In this document: positions 22,830 through 37,800 of the stretch, one piece after another
Layout of the letters: the number at the start of each line of letters is the position of its first letter
How positions within the stretch are numbered: position 1 is the stretch's first letter
DNA from: Nemopilema nomurai
Taxonomy: Eukaryota > Cnidaria > Scyphozoa > Rhizostomeae > Rhizostomatidae
Length of the DNA: 64,000 nucleotides
Assembly (NCBI GenBank): GCA_003864495.1
Contig: ML133454.1
Span: 1,769,149 to 1,833,148 of the forward strand
Direction: 5' to 3'
Notes under the pieces: model-generated
Told to the model about the DNA's origin: nothing
Database searches by the model: none
What the model saw: only the letters and a program-made list of their open reading frames with translations
Made by a program: the position numbers and the translations under genes

Positions 22830-25800
22830 GTAAGATTGCGAATGGAGATATTGTTGACATCTCTAGTTATCTATTTGCTGGGCAACGAAGAGGCGATTAG
22901 AAATCTTTTAACATGGCTCTAACATAGAGCTGAAGAATTCCCAGGTAAACATCGCACCTTTACAGGGCTATTTTTTCCTGCGATGCTCGTTAGAATTGAA
23001 GTTTGTAAGCAATTCAAGCAAATCTTTCTGTTTGTTATTGGTATCAGTCTTTATTTATTTGATTCACCACTTTGTTGCCGACCTTCTTCAGTAGCAATCT
23101 TTGTTTTGGCTATAATAGCTGTTTTTCTGTGGCTGTTTACGCGAAAGCTTGGCGTACCGCCAAAGTTGTTTAGCTATGCCTCCTTTGTGCATTTGTTTGA
23201 AGTTAAAACATGCTCGCTTGCGGATCTTTGTGTGCAAGTGTTGCTTGTTGCGGCCTGAGTTGTTTGTTTACTCCGGCAGAATCCCACACGGCAGCACGAT
23301 CATGATTGGCCTATGATTTCAAATGGGGAATTTATTGGTTAGAGTTCAGATCCTTTTCTTCTGTATTTGACCCTACAATCCCGAAGAGATTTTTTGTACT
23401 CCTCTTTCGCCAAGCTCACTTTCTATTTATATCTCTGTCTATCATTATCACTTTCTGTCCAAAGATGTTGTATCGTTTTGAATGGGTGGATAAGGGTGTG
23501 GCGCTGAGCTATTAAGAATGACACCCTAGATGTGATAAGGCGGGGCAACACCTTTTGATTCTGCTCTATGCGTGCCATTTAAAATTCAAGGATAGCAGGA
23601 TAGGATACTGAACCTCTTTCGTCAGTGAAAAGAGGTTGAACAATGGCCAGTTCCCTTCCTTGAAGCAAATCCTCTCGTCTCACAAGACTGCGATTGGCCG
23701 GGTACCTGGACTTTGACAGGGAGTCAGTCCGTCAAGAGCTTGTTATGTCAGAACACATGACCCTCTTCCTCGTATTTTGCGGCCTTTTCACCTAGCTCTA
23801 ATCTTTTTAGCTCCGATTTTCATAATAAGATCTTCAGATGGACATCTATCAACTGTTCAGGGTGGCTGAACACATCAGATCGTGGTTTTATTTATTAGAG
23901 TAGGCTTAGGGGAAGACGTCAAGTCCTCTCTTTGTCCGTTCTCTATCTAGAGTATATCCGAGAAACGTTTTTGTTTCCATCGGTAGAAGGAGGCTTGCAA
24001 ACATAGATCGTCAGTCGAACTGGAAAACCGCATGTCAATGACCCCAGCGTGGGCGCGTGGCACGCCCTGTTGAATACTGGGCAAGACAATTGAACAGGGT
24101 TCATATGGAGAAGGCACTGAACTGTCACAAATAGAATTAAAAGTTCAGGCCTGCCTCTACGTCAAGCTGCTTTCCATATAAATTCCCTGGAATATGCTGG
24201 TAATTGTATCTGTTATGACCGGAATCTCGTATCTAGCTTCTTTTGTCTAGTAGCGATGGGCCTAAATGTTATCAGACGTGTGTTATTCTCATTGTCGTCT
24301 GGCCTATCCGCCAAGGCAGAACATGAAGCTCTGAGCAATTATGGACGAATCCTGTTCGTATACGACCCACTTTGGAGACTGGTTGGTGGTAATGTCGTGA
24401 GTATAACTTTAGTGTAGCATTTTTCACAAAAATCCACAGTTGGCAGCCACTGTGTTTTGACAAATGAATACAAATTCATTCCAATTATCAACTAACTCCA
24501 AATTGGCTACGACAGAGAACGAACCGTTTTCACCCGCACCAACATCTAACTTAATTCTTCCTTCAATGTAATACTACTTTGCCGTCGTCCAGTCAGTTTT
24601 ATTTCAAATATTCTCTACTGAAATTTGTCGAAAACCCCAGTTTGTTTTGATATGCGTTGGAAAAAAGACACGATTTCATATATGATGTGCTATAATATAA
24701 AATAATATGTAATGTAGTGCACGGTAATGTGACAAAATATAATGTAATAAAGTACAATAAAATTTTAGGTAATTTGAATGATATAACATAACTTTTCAAG
24801 GTTTTGTTTCTTATATAGAAATGTAATCTGCAAGTTTGTAATCGAAACATCATATATATCAGCATTCTCACAGAGAATTATATTCACTTACACGAAGTAC
24901 AAACCATCCAAGATCAGTCATATGGAAAACTTTTTTCTGCTTTAGCAAAAAGCTCTTTGTCCAAAAATTGGTAGAAGGGGAAGATAGATAATCCTTTTTC
25001 GTCATGATCAACGTGAAATTTACCTGGTAATCCATCTTCAGAAGACCTTGGGCAATCGTCTTTGCACTGGGAGCCCTCCCCTTCAGCCTTGCACAGTCTT
25101 GTCTCTGCATGCGACCAGCTGCTCATCCGCCAATCGCATGTGACGTCACGAATTGCGTCCGTGAGTGCTAACAGTTTTGGCTGGGTGAAAGGGAACTGAG
25201 CTTGTTATTGTCCAACAGGAAACAATTGAAACCGCCTTCACATTCAAAAGTATTGAACCAAGAACTAAGTCATTATCTGACAAGATTTTTTGTTAAGGCC
25301 CCGCGTCAATAAGACTGTTTACTGTTTGGGTGTGAAATGAAAGCAGTCTGACTCATGCTTCGATCTCTGTTAGTAAACTGAGTATCTTTCGCAAGTTCAG
25401 TGGTATACGATATAAAGATTCATGATGATTCGAAGCTGGCCTTGTATATGGGCCTAGTATTGCTTGCTAACGTGGAGTGTCGTCATGAAAGCGTAAGGTT
25501 CCGCTAACAATGGCAACAGGGATGTCCTCTCGTTGGTTCTCGGTTTTATGCAAGACTGATCTTTGGTGAGCTGAGCCTTCCTTTGTCTGTTGTTTGTCTT
25601 CTTCTTTCTAGAAGTGAATCCATTTTCAAATACTGTTTTCATTGACATCTATAAACGATTTTCATAAATCCAAAGCTTAACAGATGTAAATTTTTCACCC
25701 ATTTTAATGTGAATGAAAATTATTTTCTTGTTTGCTCTTTAGATGTATGTTGTTAATGGATGCTTTGACGACGGCCTATTTAATGTCCCTGCGAGTTTCC

Positions 25801-28800
25801 CACCGATGCTGCATTGGCAAATCCATTGGCTGATTTTGGGAAAATTAACAGCACAATCGTCAGTTTTTGCTGCTGAAACCATATTAAGTTAAACATCCTT
25901 GAAGGAAATCTTTTTGATAACTGTTGTGAACAACAATCAATGCCCCCTACTTTACCGTTCTTTTTTCTTACAGTCTCCATACCGATCATGATTAAATTTT
26001 GAAGATTATATGAAATCAAGGACTATGTGATATAAATTAGGTTGTTACTGGTCAAAGCTATACCATGAATGCCTGTTTCCCAAGCCCCCCTTTGAAATTA
26101 GGCCCTTTGCCAGTGTGAATCCAGAAGAGCGGGTAACTGGAAGATTATAGAGGGTTCACAGATGAGGGTGTTATGTTTTTGGAGAAGTATTTCCAAGAAC
26201 GACTGACAAAAATGTTTCCTCTAGGAGGCAATTGTTTCCTCTAGTTTTCAGTTATCTTCAGACTATCGAAAACGTTGTTTCCTAGTTATTTTGATTGCTG
26301 TAATTAACCAATATTCTTGATTGACATGTAACTGCCCTGTTTTTTGCTTTCCTTTCAACCGGCAAATTGGTTCCTGTGATTGGCGTTTTAATAATTTTGT
26401 TTTTGGGGCGAGCGTTCTTTTCAAATACACAATTAATTTTGGGGCAATTAATTTGGCTGTCAATGTAATTGGGACATTAATGATTAATTCCGCGTTTCTG
26501 TGGTTACGTTGCTGGGCAATATGTTGCTAGTAGCCATGGTAGTAGCGGGCACCTCTGCGCAACACGCTCCATAGTTTCCCTGTTTCCGCCTCGTTTTTCA
26601 GACTTCCAAACACATCGTTCAAGTTGAGCATATATTTTTGTGGTAGCCATTTTGATTTCAGAAGCTTATATCTTCTTCTGTGTACACTTTACGAAGAACC
26701 TCTTCTATTAAGACCTCAAAGCTGATTTTGCACGACTGCCATATCTTCATTTCAGCTTTTGTTTCGTGTAATCTTGCCCTGTGTGCCTCTTTCAACTTTC
26801 CAATTTCGACTTTTCTGTGAGCGTTCATGTTATAGCATATACCCAAAGTTTCGTTATGAGGTGACTTTTGTTGAAGGTACTCGAGTTTGGTTGTAATATT
26901 GGCGTTGCTTGTCGAAATAACTGACTGGTCGATAATTTCCTCTATTCAGCATTACAACGGGATGCACTGTTCCGTATAACACGGAATACATTGTTTTATA
27001 CAGTGTTTGAATAACTACAGGGGTCTTTTTAAGCTCGTCTGAAACGTTTTTGTCGACTAATGCATAGTTAAATATAATTGTTTAAATGCTACTCGCTGGT
27101 TTTTGTCGAGATTAATACGCGAATTCCTTTCACTACCATGCAAGTGGTTTTAGGCCTAATCTCCGATGCTGTTGTTGTTGTTTAGGAGCTCCCACGAAAT
27201 GAATATCGATGCCCGCGAGAACGAAGATGCCAAGAAGCCTGTGGTGAAAAGGAACAAGCTTGGTACAACAACAATTACCAACGTCATTGCTGATGGTCAA
27301 CGCAGCATCGGTTTGTCTCTTTCTGTGTCATTATATTAACTGTTTGAATAGCTGCATGCATGAGGGGGTTAAGGCATACACCAATGGAACCTACCTTGCA
27401 AAAATGGTGCAGTCTACAGAGCTTCAGTATCGTCTGTGATTTTCGAAGTGATGACGTCATTGCAGGAACTCGCTTAAGGCCTCGAATGTTAGAATCTCAC
27501 GAAGTTGGCGCTGTGAAGTCAGCTAATCTCTCAATCGATTTTATAAGGAGGACACCTTTTCTACTTGAATATTTTTCGTATCGAGATGCAATTATTTCTT
27601 GGAATTTCATCCTGCAAATTTGCTCCTAAGGTGAACCATTTTTACCGCAAAAAGTGCATAAGTTTATCAACTGTTCATTCTCGGATATGAGGAACATTTA
27701 TATAAGCGGGCACTGCAAGTTGTTTGATAAAGGAAATTCCAAATTCTTTAATTATGGATGCTAAAACGATAGCTGATCGCACATAGCAATCCAGAACACG
27801 TGATAAACCTTTCATGTTCAATACATTTCTTATTTAGGAACTTAAATTCAATCGCTGCTATTTTGCCTTCGTGCTTTATTTTGCTCGATGATATTACATG
27901 GTCACCAAGCCTTTCTGCTTTCTCTCAAAGCTGCTGGAGAAGCAACTGTCTCTGTTTTCTCCTTACTTTAAATGTTTTGGTGGGGAGGGGGAGGCAACTG
28001 TTTTCCCAACATGACTCGGAAATGTTATGTCAGAAACTAGGCATTTTTGTGTTTAGTTCATTTTTCGCACACTGAAAACTGGTGTTGTGTCTGAAATTTT
28101 TTTACTTCAAACCTGAAGCAGTTGAAATCTGTCATAATGTTGGATTTCATGGAAGTGACGAATTTCGTCCACCAATCATTTCTAAATGTATAAAAAGCAA
28201 GTTACAGATTTTGTTGGAAAATGAGAAATTTTTATTCTGTTACCATATATCGTCTATCAATTTCTGATTAGCGTTTTCACATCGATTTTAATATTTAGGT
28301 ATTGTCTATTATCATGTAAGTGTTTCATTCATGCCTGGTCCTCACGTGAATAAATGTTCAAAGGCCGTGGAAACTCGCAGCATTGTTTCCTTTTATGCTG
28401 AGTACCCGAATCCATTATCGGATTGGGTTTAAACAGATTCCCTTCAAATGCCAGTCATTCAATTTTCAGTTGACCTCGGGATTGTTTCTAGTGTCTTGAT
28501 TTGGAGATTTCCCTCTCAAAATCTCCCTAATCTTCAAACTCAAACTCGTTGATCTCTCGTCTGTCAACAACAGTAGCTTTTATATCTGCTGCTATGTGTT
28601 TAAATACAAAATATATCACATCGAATCACGTTGGTTGAACTGTTGACGTAAGCCAATTCCAACAGACACCTCACCTTACTTCTATCTGTCATTCGCTGCT
28701 GCCCTAGGGTCTGAAGTCCCGCTAAAGTTTTACTTTCCTGCACAGTGCTCTGTCGTTTCTTATCATAACAAATCTGACAACCTCTCCAGTTCCTTCTTTT

Positions 28801-31800
28801 GTGATGGGAAACTATTCGAACTTTTGTTATCGTCCTTTTGGAACTGCTGTATTTGCCATTTTGTGAACGGTACGAAAAGCTTTTAGATTACAGTTGATTT
28901 TTTATCTTGTTTGACATAACTGTTCCCTTCTACAATACTTTTGTCAAATTGTTGTCATTACTTCACAACCGAATTTGTTATTCATTCTTCAATGATTATT
29001 CGATTGTCCATGATGATTCACTTTTGCTTTTTATGATTGTCTCGTAAGATTTAATATATTAAATTCTACAAAGATTTACGAAACATACGATGAAGGCCTG
29101 TCAAATTTTAAGCTGAGTGATGATTTATAAGTCAACAAATTCCTTTAGATATGTTCCTCGTTACCCCCAGCCTCCCCCTTTTTTATTAGTCTTGACAAAC
29201 TGTTCTTTCTTATCACCTTTGACAAGAAACATGTTTTTTGCAGAAGAAGACGTGAAGTTATTAGAGGACTTAGACAGACTTGCGGTTGAATCAAAGAAAC
29301 GTAAGATTTCTATCAATCAGCCTCAGATTTGTATCCTTAAGTCAACATTGCCTTTTCTTTGAATACCTTATCTTGGCAACCCTTTCCAAATTGCTGCATC
29401 CTTAAGCCTTTTGACTTTCTGTTTTCAATTTCTGGTGAATTGTCATTCTAATTAAAATGTTTCTCGCCGATGTAAAGCCGCGTTTTGCAACATCCATTGC
29501 CCTAATCTTTAGAGCTGGCACTTAAATATAGATCAAGCAACTGTTGCAAACCACATTGCTGTTCCTATTCCGGTTGTAATCATTCCCTATTTCCTGAGGC
29601 ATTATCACCTCCCCTTAATAGGTTTCAAGGATTTGTACACGTTTCCTTGCCTTTTAATCGCGGTTTTTCTACAGACCAGCCTTGGGGCATTTTAAATATT
29701 CTCCCATATTCTCTCCGGTTTCTATAAACCTTCGAAAAATGTTGAGTAAACCTTTGGTATATCCGAGCTCTATTTGATACGTTGGAATTATGTATATCCC
29801 CTTCAGGTAGTTATACTATAAACTTGTGGAGAATTATGCTAAGTCTGCCTTGTCAAGGGAAGGAAGCAGCCACTGAGATATTTTTGTTGCTGTTTTCTAT
29901 ATTGTTCTTGTTATGCAGTTGCTGTTGTTGTTAATTTCGCTTAGCAAATACTGAATATTGTTTTGTGGCTGTTGTTGTTCTTGTCGCTTCTACTGCGGCT
30001 GTTCTGTTGTTCTTGTTATGCAGTTGCTGTTGTTGTTAATTTCACTGCATGTTTTGTTCCTATTTTCTTCGTGCTCATTTGAAACTTTTCTATCAAAAAG
30101 CAGGGTACCTGTAGCTAACAGTCTTTAACAGCTTTAGCTATAACAGTCTTTTTCTGCTTTAGATGCGTCGATGAAACTAATCAGCAAGCCAGAAAGTGCA
30201 TTCTCCCACCCACTTGGTAAATTCATTTTGGACAGATTTCCGTCCTACGTTGAAGCATTATTGAAGACAATAATTTTGATTCCCTAATATTTCCTTGTGT
30301 TTAGAATGTGTTTCATTTAGGCTAATCATTTGTTCAACGACCAAAATGGAAACTTTAGTTTCAATATTGAATTTCTAACTTTATGTTGCAAATGAAAAGA
30401 GAGTGTCTGCTCTGATAAATGTAAACAATAACAGCTTGAGACCACTGACTTTCTAGTTTTTCTAAAACGTATCGATTTGTAGTGTATCAAGGCTATCTAC
30501 CGGGTTTTGCGTGGGAACATCAAATTTAATCAGTCTTATGTAAAGCTTCTTGAAGCGATTCAAAAGTAATTTCTTGTGTTATAAGATACAAAGAAAGAAA
30601 TAGCAGATTGGCGAGATGCCAGGACATAATCCGATAAGCAAGCCCACCTAAAAAGTATGTTAAGTCATAGAACAACTGACTAGGTTAGGCCTGTGGAAAC
30701 TCATATACCCCAGGACCATGACAACGAAGAGGTCCAGGTTGATGAGAATTCCACTGGTTTGTTACGAAAGCCAGAAGCAAAACGAGTCGATGAATGTCTA
30801 GTACCAGAGCCCGGCGTGATTACCAATGTGTACCCCCGGTACTGCCAGTTCTTGTCTGGTACCGCTTTAATTAATTTTCGTTCCATTTGGGGGAATTTGT
30901 CTCCTTTCGAGTTCGCTTTTCCATCCCAGATCTCATTACCATAATTAAAAACATTTTTACGCGTGATTCTTTTCTTGCAGCCAACAGTCTGCTCAAGTTG
31001 CGTGAAATTAATCTTGAAATTCAGAGACTGAGATGTCTAACACAAGCGGACGAACTTCAGGTGTTTTGAACTTTGATGTCTTTATCATATATTCGTTGCA
31101 TTCTTATTTTACATCAAAATGTTTATTAGCAAAAATTTGTGCATACATTTGAAATTGCTGGTTTTAAAAATTGAGTATGATGCGTTTATGTGGACTTGTT
31201 CTTATTTAGAATGGTGCTTTCACGTGACCTAATTTTTCAGATCGGCAGAATTACTGAAGAACGAAGAATAAGAAGTTACTCGTGCCCAGACTCCATTACC
31301 GCACGGAACACTGACAGAATGGGTTAGTGGGGATTTAACATTATCATACTCTATTTTTCAAAAGCTTTTTATCAAACTCATGTTTAAAAATGCATTGTCT
31401 TCTGCATTACTATAGAGATGTTTCCAATTAAAATCTTGAATAACATAGTTGTTTTCAGATCATAGGCTCGATAAATTCTTCACATTTCATAAATTTTCAA
31501 GGTGTTTATGCTAATGGGGTGCCTTTACTCTAGCTCACAGCGGCCGACGGCGAAGTGGCTCATTTACCTCATATAGCGAGGAGAACGGCGAGCGCAAAGT
31601 ATCAAGTGTCACTTTTGAACGTGACATGGAACAAGGGCAGAGCTTTGATGGAGATGATGATGATGATGAGACGATGTCAAATGATTTGACTGAAGCGGAT
31701 AAAGATAAGGAATCTGACGAAGACGAAACCGATAAATCATTAATGCACGAAGACATTAAGCTGGAAATGAATTCGTCCTTGGAAAGCGGATCTTACTCGG

Positions 31801-34800
31801 AACAGGCACCGGAAGGTGACGATGAGCCGGGCACAATAGCAGAGCCAGAATCTTTGACGTCAGAAAGAAGAGAAGATGAAGTTATGAATGAGCAGATAGA
31901 AAGTGAAGAATTTGTTGAATGTACACCACAGCCTAGCGAAGAAGGAGATAGCTCGATGGATAACAGTGAATTGAATGCCGAAGGGGAGAAAGCAATGGAC
32001 GTTACTGAGGAGCAATGTGCATCTGAAGAGAGAGGCTCCATCTCAGACCAGCAGGTTGTGGAATCCTCTGATGACGTAGATGGTGGACCAGGTGTCACAA
32101 AGACAGATTCACCTGCAGGTGAGAACGAGGCTAGCGAATATCCAGTTTCCAATGATGATACCGCAACCTCCGGGGCCTGCTATGAAGAGGCCTCACAGAA
32201 CTTCGATCAACAGGATTTTGTTAGCAGATCGGGAAACAACATCATTTCGGAGATGCCCATGCTGGCTGCTGTTACGGAGGAAACCGAGGAGGAGCTCTTA
32301 GAACTTGACGTGAAGGAGATCCTAGACCCGAGTGCACAAAAAAGCCACTCGATGGAGGAGCTGAAAGCGCTACGTCGCAGCGAAGAGAGGCTGCATCGCT
32401 CAGCAGAACACGTGCATCTCCCGCGGGTTGTCCTGCGCAAAGGAATACTGAAAAAGGACAGACCGTTGTCAGACAATTACGAGAACATCAAGATGATCGC
32501 AAGGGAGGACCAGTTCAATCGGCTCGGTAAGTTGTCGGACAGCGACGATAGCGCAACTGGCTTGGATAAACGGAAGAGCAAGAGCCTTGATACCATTCTT
32601 ATTGATGAGGAGAACGGAAAGTCGGCATCGTTGACGTCCAGTCAGCTGAGTTTGTCAGACGTGCACGGGAGCGCGGAATCTCTGCAGTCGATGGATCGAC
32701 TAGAGCCGCCCCTCTACCGGACGAAGAGCTCGGGGTCGGCTGGCCGGGAGTACAGGGCCTCGCTCAACGACATCACGTTCTCGATGCAGGGGGATTTGGA
32801 CGAACCAGTGCCAATGCTTAAGAAGAAGAGGTCGAGATTCAGTTTCAAGCGGAAGTCGAAATCGACGACGTCACTCGACAAAAAGGGTCTGGGATCGAAA
32901 GATGACGGTAGGTTCTTAACCCAACTAAGGTACACAGTGTTTTTGTTCAGGTTGTTTGTTTGATTACACTCAAATGTAGCTGTGAATCGGGTACTCAATT
33001 GTGCCCCTGAAAATAGGCAGAAAGACAGCAAACCTAATAGAATTGCAATTTTCCTGATCATATGATTCTATAGTTCTTATTTTATTTTAATCTGTACTCG
33101 TATATCTTCTGTAAATGATTTTGACGATACTCGTCGATGTCGACTATAGGGGCATGTGAGCTATTCTTTTACTAGTTTGCCCTGTTGTTACCAGCACAGT
33201 TTTCACAGTTAACCCCCCTGCATTTCTTCCAGATCGACGGAGAACAATCATGGGAGGCATCAGCACAGAGAGATTGTTTCCTGCTAAAAAGGGAGAGGAG
33301 TATGACAAGTAAGCAGTTGTCATGTTGAATTTTTGGGGGTGGAAATACCTGAGATAAAAAGTGTCAACTAGAATCGGTTTCATGTCACCTTAGAGTTTTC
33401 TGCGTGACATATTTTGTACTATCTTTGCCAGAGGATTTTAAATTACCTAACTTTCATCAAAACCTTATTCAATTTCACATCTACGTTCAATTACATTTGA
33501 GACTTTCCATGAGTCCTGTACACTATTTTAAAAGGGGGGCGAGATATCCGATGCTCGAACTTTTTTTACAGGTGTCACTAAACAAAACAAGAAGAACAAT
33601 TTTGCGTTCACCTGCCAGCTTTTTGTCTGCGTTTATTACTGTGCCTTAATCAAAAGCAATATTTTCCTCTGTTTATGTTTGCAGAACAAAACGACACACG
33701 ATGATCGAGACAAGTAGTATTAACAACAGGGATTCTGGGATCGATTCGACCTGTGAATTGCGACTTGATGACATCATGTTGTAAGTCTGTTGCTTTTTTA
33801 TCGACATCTACTTCCTGCTAGTTGGTCAGGGAAAGTGTGAAATTGTAGCTAAACTGACAGCTATATCGGGTATAAAACTGATAAATCTGCTGCTCTGCAG
33901 GACTGCTATTTGCGCCAGTACCACTTCCAAGTTGTATTTCCTCATACCCTTGATTCCAATTTGTATATCCTCTAACTTGATTGAGTTTCAACCTGCATTT
34001 GAAATTGCGACTTTCTTAAACACGTGATCATTACTCTTTTTGGCTTCCTTCTTGCTTTGCACAGACTGAAATTCAACAGTTCGCATATTGAAATTCGTGA
34101 AGTGACGTCAATGATTTGTTTATAATGAGTACTCGATCATAAAAGTCAGATAGGCCGTGACTCAGAACGGTGTGCCCTTAAGAGCGCATTCCCTAACCCT
34201 CGGTATCGAATATGGGACTAACCTTTTTACTCGATTAGTTGTGCTCTGTTCATAGTGGAACTCTAGCCATAGTGTGTTTCACGAATGTCATTCTAATTCC
34301 TGGAAATACACCCGGAAGCGCTTTTTCCTCTACGTCAGCAGTGGCTCGATCAAAATTAATTAAACTCTGTTCCTTATTTTTAGAACCGCATCGATTTCTA
34401 AGGACGGCTTACATATACCCAGCATATCCGAGATTGGATTGTAAGTATTGAAATCCCTCCAGTATTTGTTGATTACTCGCCATGGCAAAGCTGCTTTGAG
34501 CTTGGATTCCACTGTTTTTCCAGGTGCCTTGTAGACTATTGGTTGATCCCAAAGATTGCCTCATTGTCTATTACACCTCTAGGTCCTATCCTTAATTATA
34601 TTTGTTTCTTCTTAAAATTTTCGGGTAGCTGACTGACTCACAATTGAGCTTTGATCCATTGTGTCTCTTGACTATTTGGCGAGAATGTCTGAACGGGTTT
34701 TTATTCTTGTCTGAGAGTACGGAAGGAAATCTTTCGCCTATTTGCGTTTCGAGTCAGTGAAGGCAAATGGATTCTTTTGTGAACTTCAGCTGCTTGACTG

Positions 34801-37800
34801 TGTTCTTATCTTGAGTTTTTCCGTACTATCATATCAATGGTGGGCTCTGCATCCTTATTCAAGAGTGCATTCCCTACTTCCCGTCCGTGAAAATGATCTG
34901 AAAATTTCGATCAGGGAGCTAAAGATCCAAATAGTGCTTAGAGTTGCAAGTAAATTTCAAAACCATGTAGAGGCCATTCGTTTCAGGTGGATTGCAGTTT
35001 GTTGATCTTCATCATAACCGACTAATGTTTAATTTTTGTTTTATAAAGCTTGTTATTCTATGGGTAGTGTGTTTCGCGGGATGTGTTAATTATATCTACT
35101 CATTTTTTGACCCTGACTGATTTGAACAGACTGGTCGGGTCGCTCAACTCAAAAAGGTTTTGTAGAGGGCTTAAGCGTAACGTCTGCAGCTATGCAAATG
35201 TTTGTTTCTACGTGTGGCGGGCCCGTGCTGTTGTATATACGCCATTCTGATTGCCAACTCGACGAATCCAGATCAATTCTGCATCATTGGTCAAAGCTTG
35301 TGGAGATTTGCAAGCTTGAGATATGCCGAAACATGTGCTTGAAAATGCACAGGAAGCCAAACCAGACCTTGATAACGTTTTCAGACCACCGTCTGCTGGT
35401 TCTTGCTAATGTTTTTGCCAGTCTGCGTTTGATGCTTGGATTGTTATTGGTTGGTATCAAATGTCATAGTAGTGAAGCCGGCTCAAGCTTTGGGCTCCGT
35501 TTTCGCGCAGGTCTACAGCAGGATGACTTACAAGTAATTTGGCTTATGATCGTCCGTGTAGATTGCTTCTACATCATAATGCGACTAGACGCCGTTCGCC
35601 TGAAGATGTTTTACAGACCTCATTATTTGTATGTTAATCGTTCACAGAGACAGGCTGGTACCTAAACTGTGACCTTAGCGGCCAAAGTTCATAATGACAC
35701 CTTTGTTTGTTCTTGTAGACAGCCTTCTAAAGACCGGACCCGTTCCTCAAGCGAAATCAGCGGAGACAGGTATGCTGTGTTTTTCTGTTGATTATAGCTG
35801 CATCTTAGAAGAGATAAACCTGATGTGAGATTTTAACCCAATAAATACAGTATAGTCTCCATTGTCTTTAAGTAAAGTAGCAAAATCTGACTAGAAGTGT
35901 CCACATTTGGTCAACAGATCTATCTTCCAGAGTATTTTCTTTACTTATGTGCTGGCACAGAACTTTGGTGTAGGCTGCAGACTCAACTCTAGTAGTGGCA
36001 GCAACCTTGTTTGCTAAAAGACAGACAAAGAAATTTACGGAATGGTCCTGTTCGTGTATTCGAGTTTTGTAAGAATCCTGGAAGTAATGTTTGCCCAATT
36101 TCCTGACAAATGCCAATCCTGTTTGCTCTATATTTGTGTGATTCATTAACGCAGGGATACGGAAGACGAAGAGCTTGATGTTGACACTGACGAAGGGACC
36201 AGCTCTGAAATCGCCGAGCGGGTGAGTGATGCCTCAGTTTGGTATATTGATAATTTCAGGCCTTCATTTTAGCTCAAAAGCCGATCGCTCCAGACGCGTT
36301 GAAAGGTGCCCTTGTTAATGTGGAATGGAAAGTCATTCAGTTACCAATAATATGTCTTAAGGAGTGTTCTAGGAATAAACACTGTAATAAGCGGAAGTGC
36401 ATTTTTGTGTCACAGGACCTTGCAGTGGGCTAACATGTAGAAGACATTAAGGCAGAGTAGGTCAGGTCAACCAATTTCACATAACAAAGGATTATTTCTT
36501 GGCAAATTAATTTAATGACAATAAATAAACGTAGTGAAAGTTATAGGAAGCCGAATGTGATTTAATACCATAAGTGATTTTTCATTCAGTCGATCAAATA
36601 AAATATTATTTACTACAATTTTTATGAAGCGTGTGCCTTCAAGCTTCTTTTATCTATATTCAGAATGATGATTATTAAAAATCTCAGTTTTGAAATGAGA
36701 CCTCAAGCACTGTTCTGTGGTACTTGCTTTAAATTTGGGCGTAAGTTTCAACTGAGTATTCACTTTGAAATTGTGCGTGCCCACCTGTCTACGTCACCCT
36801 ACTCTGAAGCCCAAGCATTCAGCACAAAAGGATCCAACCACAGCACTGCTATTTGAAGCAACAAACTAAGGGATGGTAGTCCACTTCTCAGTTGTCTCTT
36901 CGCCTTGCTGGTAATCAGCTACAAAACAGCTACGATTTAGGTTTACTTGGATAGCACCTTGCTTAAAGCGTTTTAAAAACACAAGCACAAAGCGTCGGAT
37001 CCCTGTCTTCGAATGTATTCCAATACCAAATTACTCTTTCCAGAAATAGCGCAATTAATTTGTACGTATTTCCTTGAAATTATGCGTCCATTAAATCCCT
37101 TTGCTTGGAAGCGCTTCCATTCTGAAGGTGGTAGACCACTCTCGTCTCCCAAATTAATGCTGGAATTCAGGTGGTTTGGCTTTAGGCCCTTTGACGTAGA
37201 GAAAAAGCCAAAATTACTTATATCATAAATGTTAGAGTCTTTGATTTACTCCGATGCTTTTCGTGACGGCTGGGCACGATGCGTAACAGAGAATTACGCC
37301 GCTTTTCGTTCGACTGCATTCGGTGGTTAATGTGAACCGCAACATTCATCGTAACAAACACGCTGCTATATTGCAGAACCGAAAAGCGTAGTCTCCACGT
37401 TCAAAAACACGAAAGGCATTTCGAGTAGATGCGCTTGCCAACTTTTATATCAATGGTACTTGCAGAGATTCAATTGCACAACCCATTTTACTTGACCAGT
37501 CGTTATTGCATGCTTGAGGAATTTCGCAGTTTGCTTTGGGAATTGAAGCCACCAGATTTTCACTTGGCTTGTTATGAGCATCCCGTTCGAAGGCATTTCT
37601 TTTTGGATTCTATCATTGTTCCATTCACCGTGAGGCTGTGTACACCCCCCGGCTCATTACGGCGTGCAAGTGCACGTGCAAACTAAACCCGACTATGCAG
37701 AAACATCAAACTTATGCAATGCTGTAGTTATCAAACCCATTACATCGATTTTCATTTCTTTGTCACCCTCCATTGCCAGCTAATCTCTCCATTTCTCCTG

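Noticed and set aside
32207..32476. Antisense ORFs across the acidic exon (31535-33061)
   Set aside because: Serine-rich mirror frames of the Asp/Glu/Ser codons on the + strand, which has phase-consistent splice borders.
35192..35665. 157-codon ORF on the + strand in a Rho-GEF intron
   Set aside because: No recognisable motif, no splice sites joining it in phase to the flanking exons, and its frame does not match the exons at 34384-34440 and 35719-35769. Probably a chance frame.
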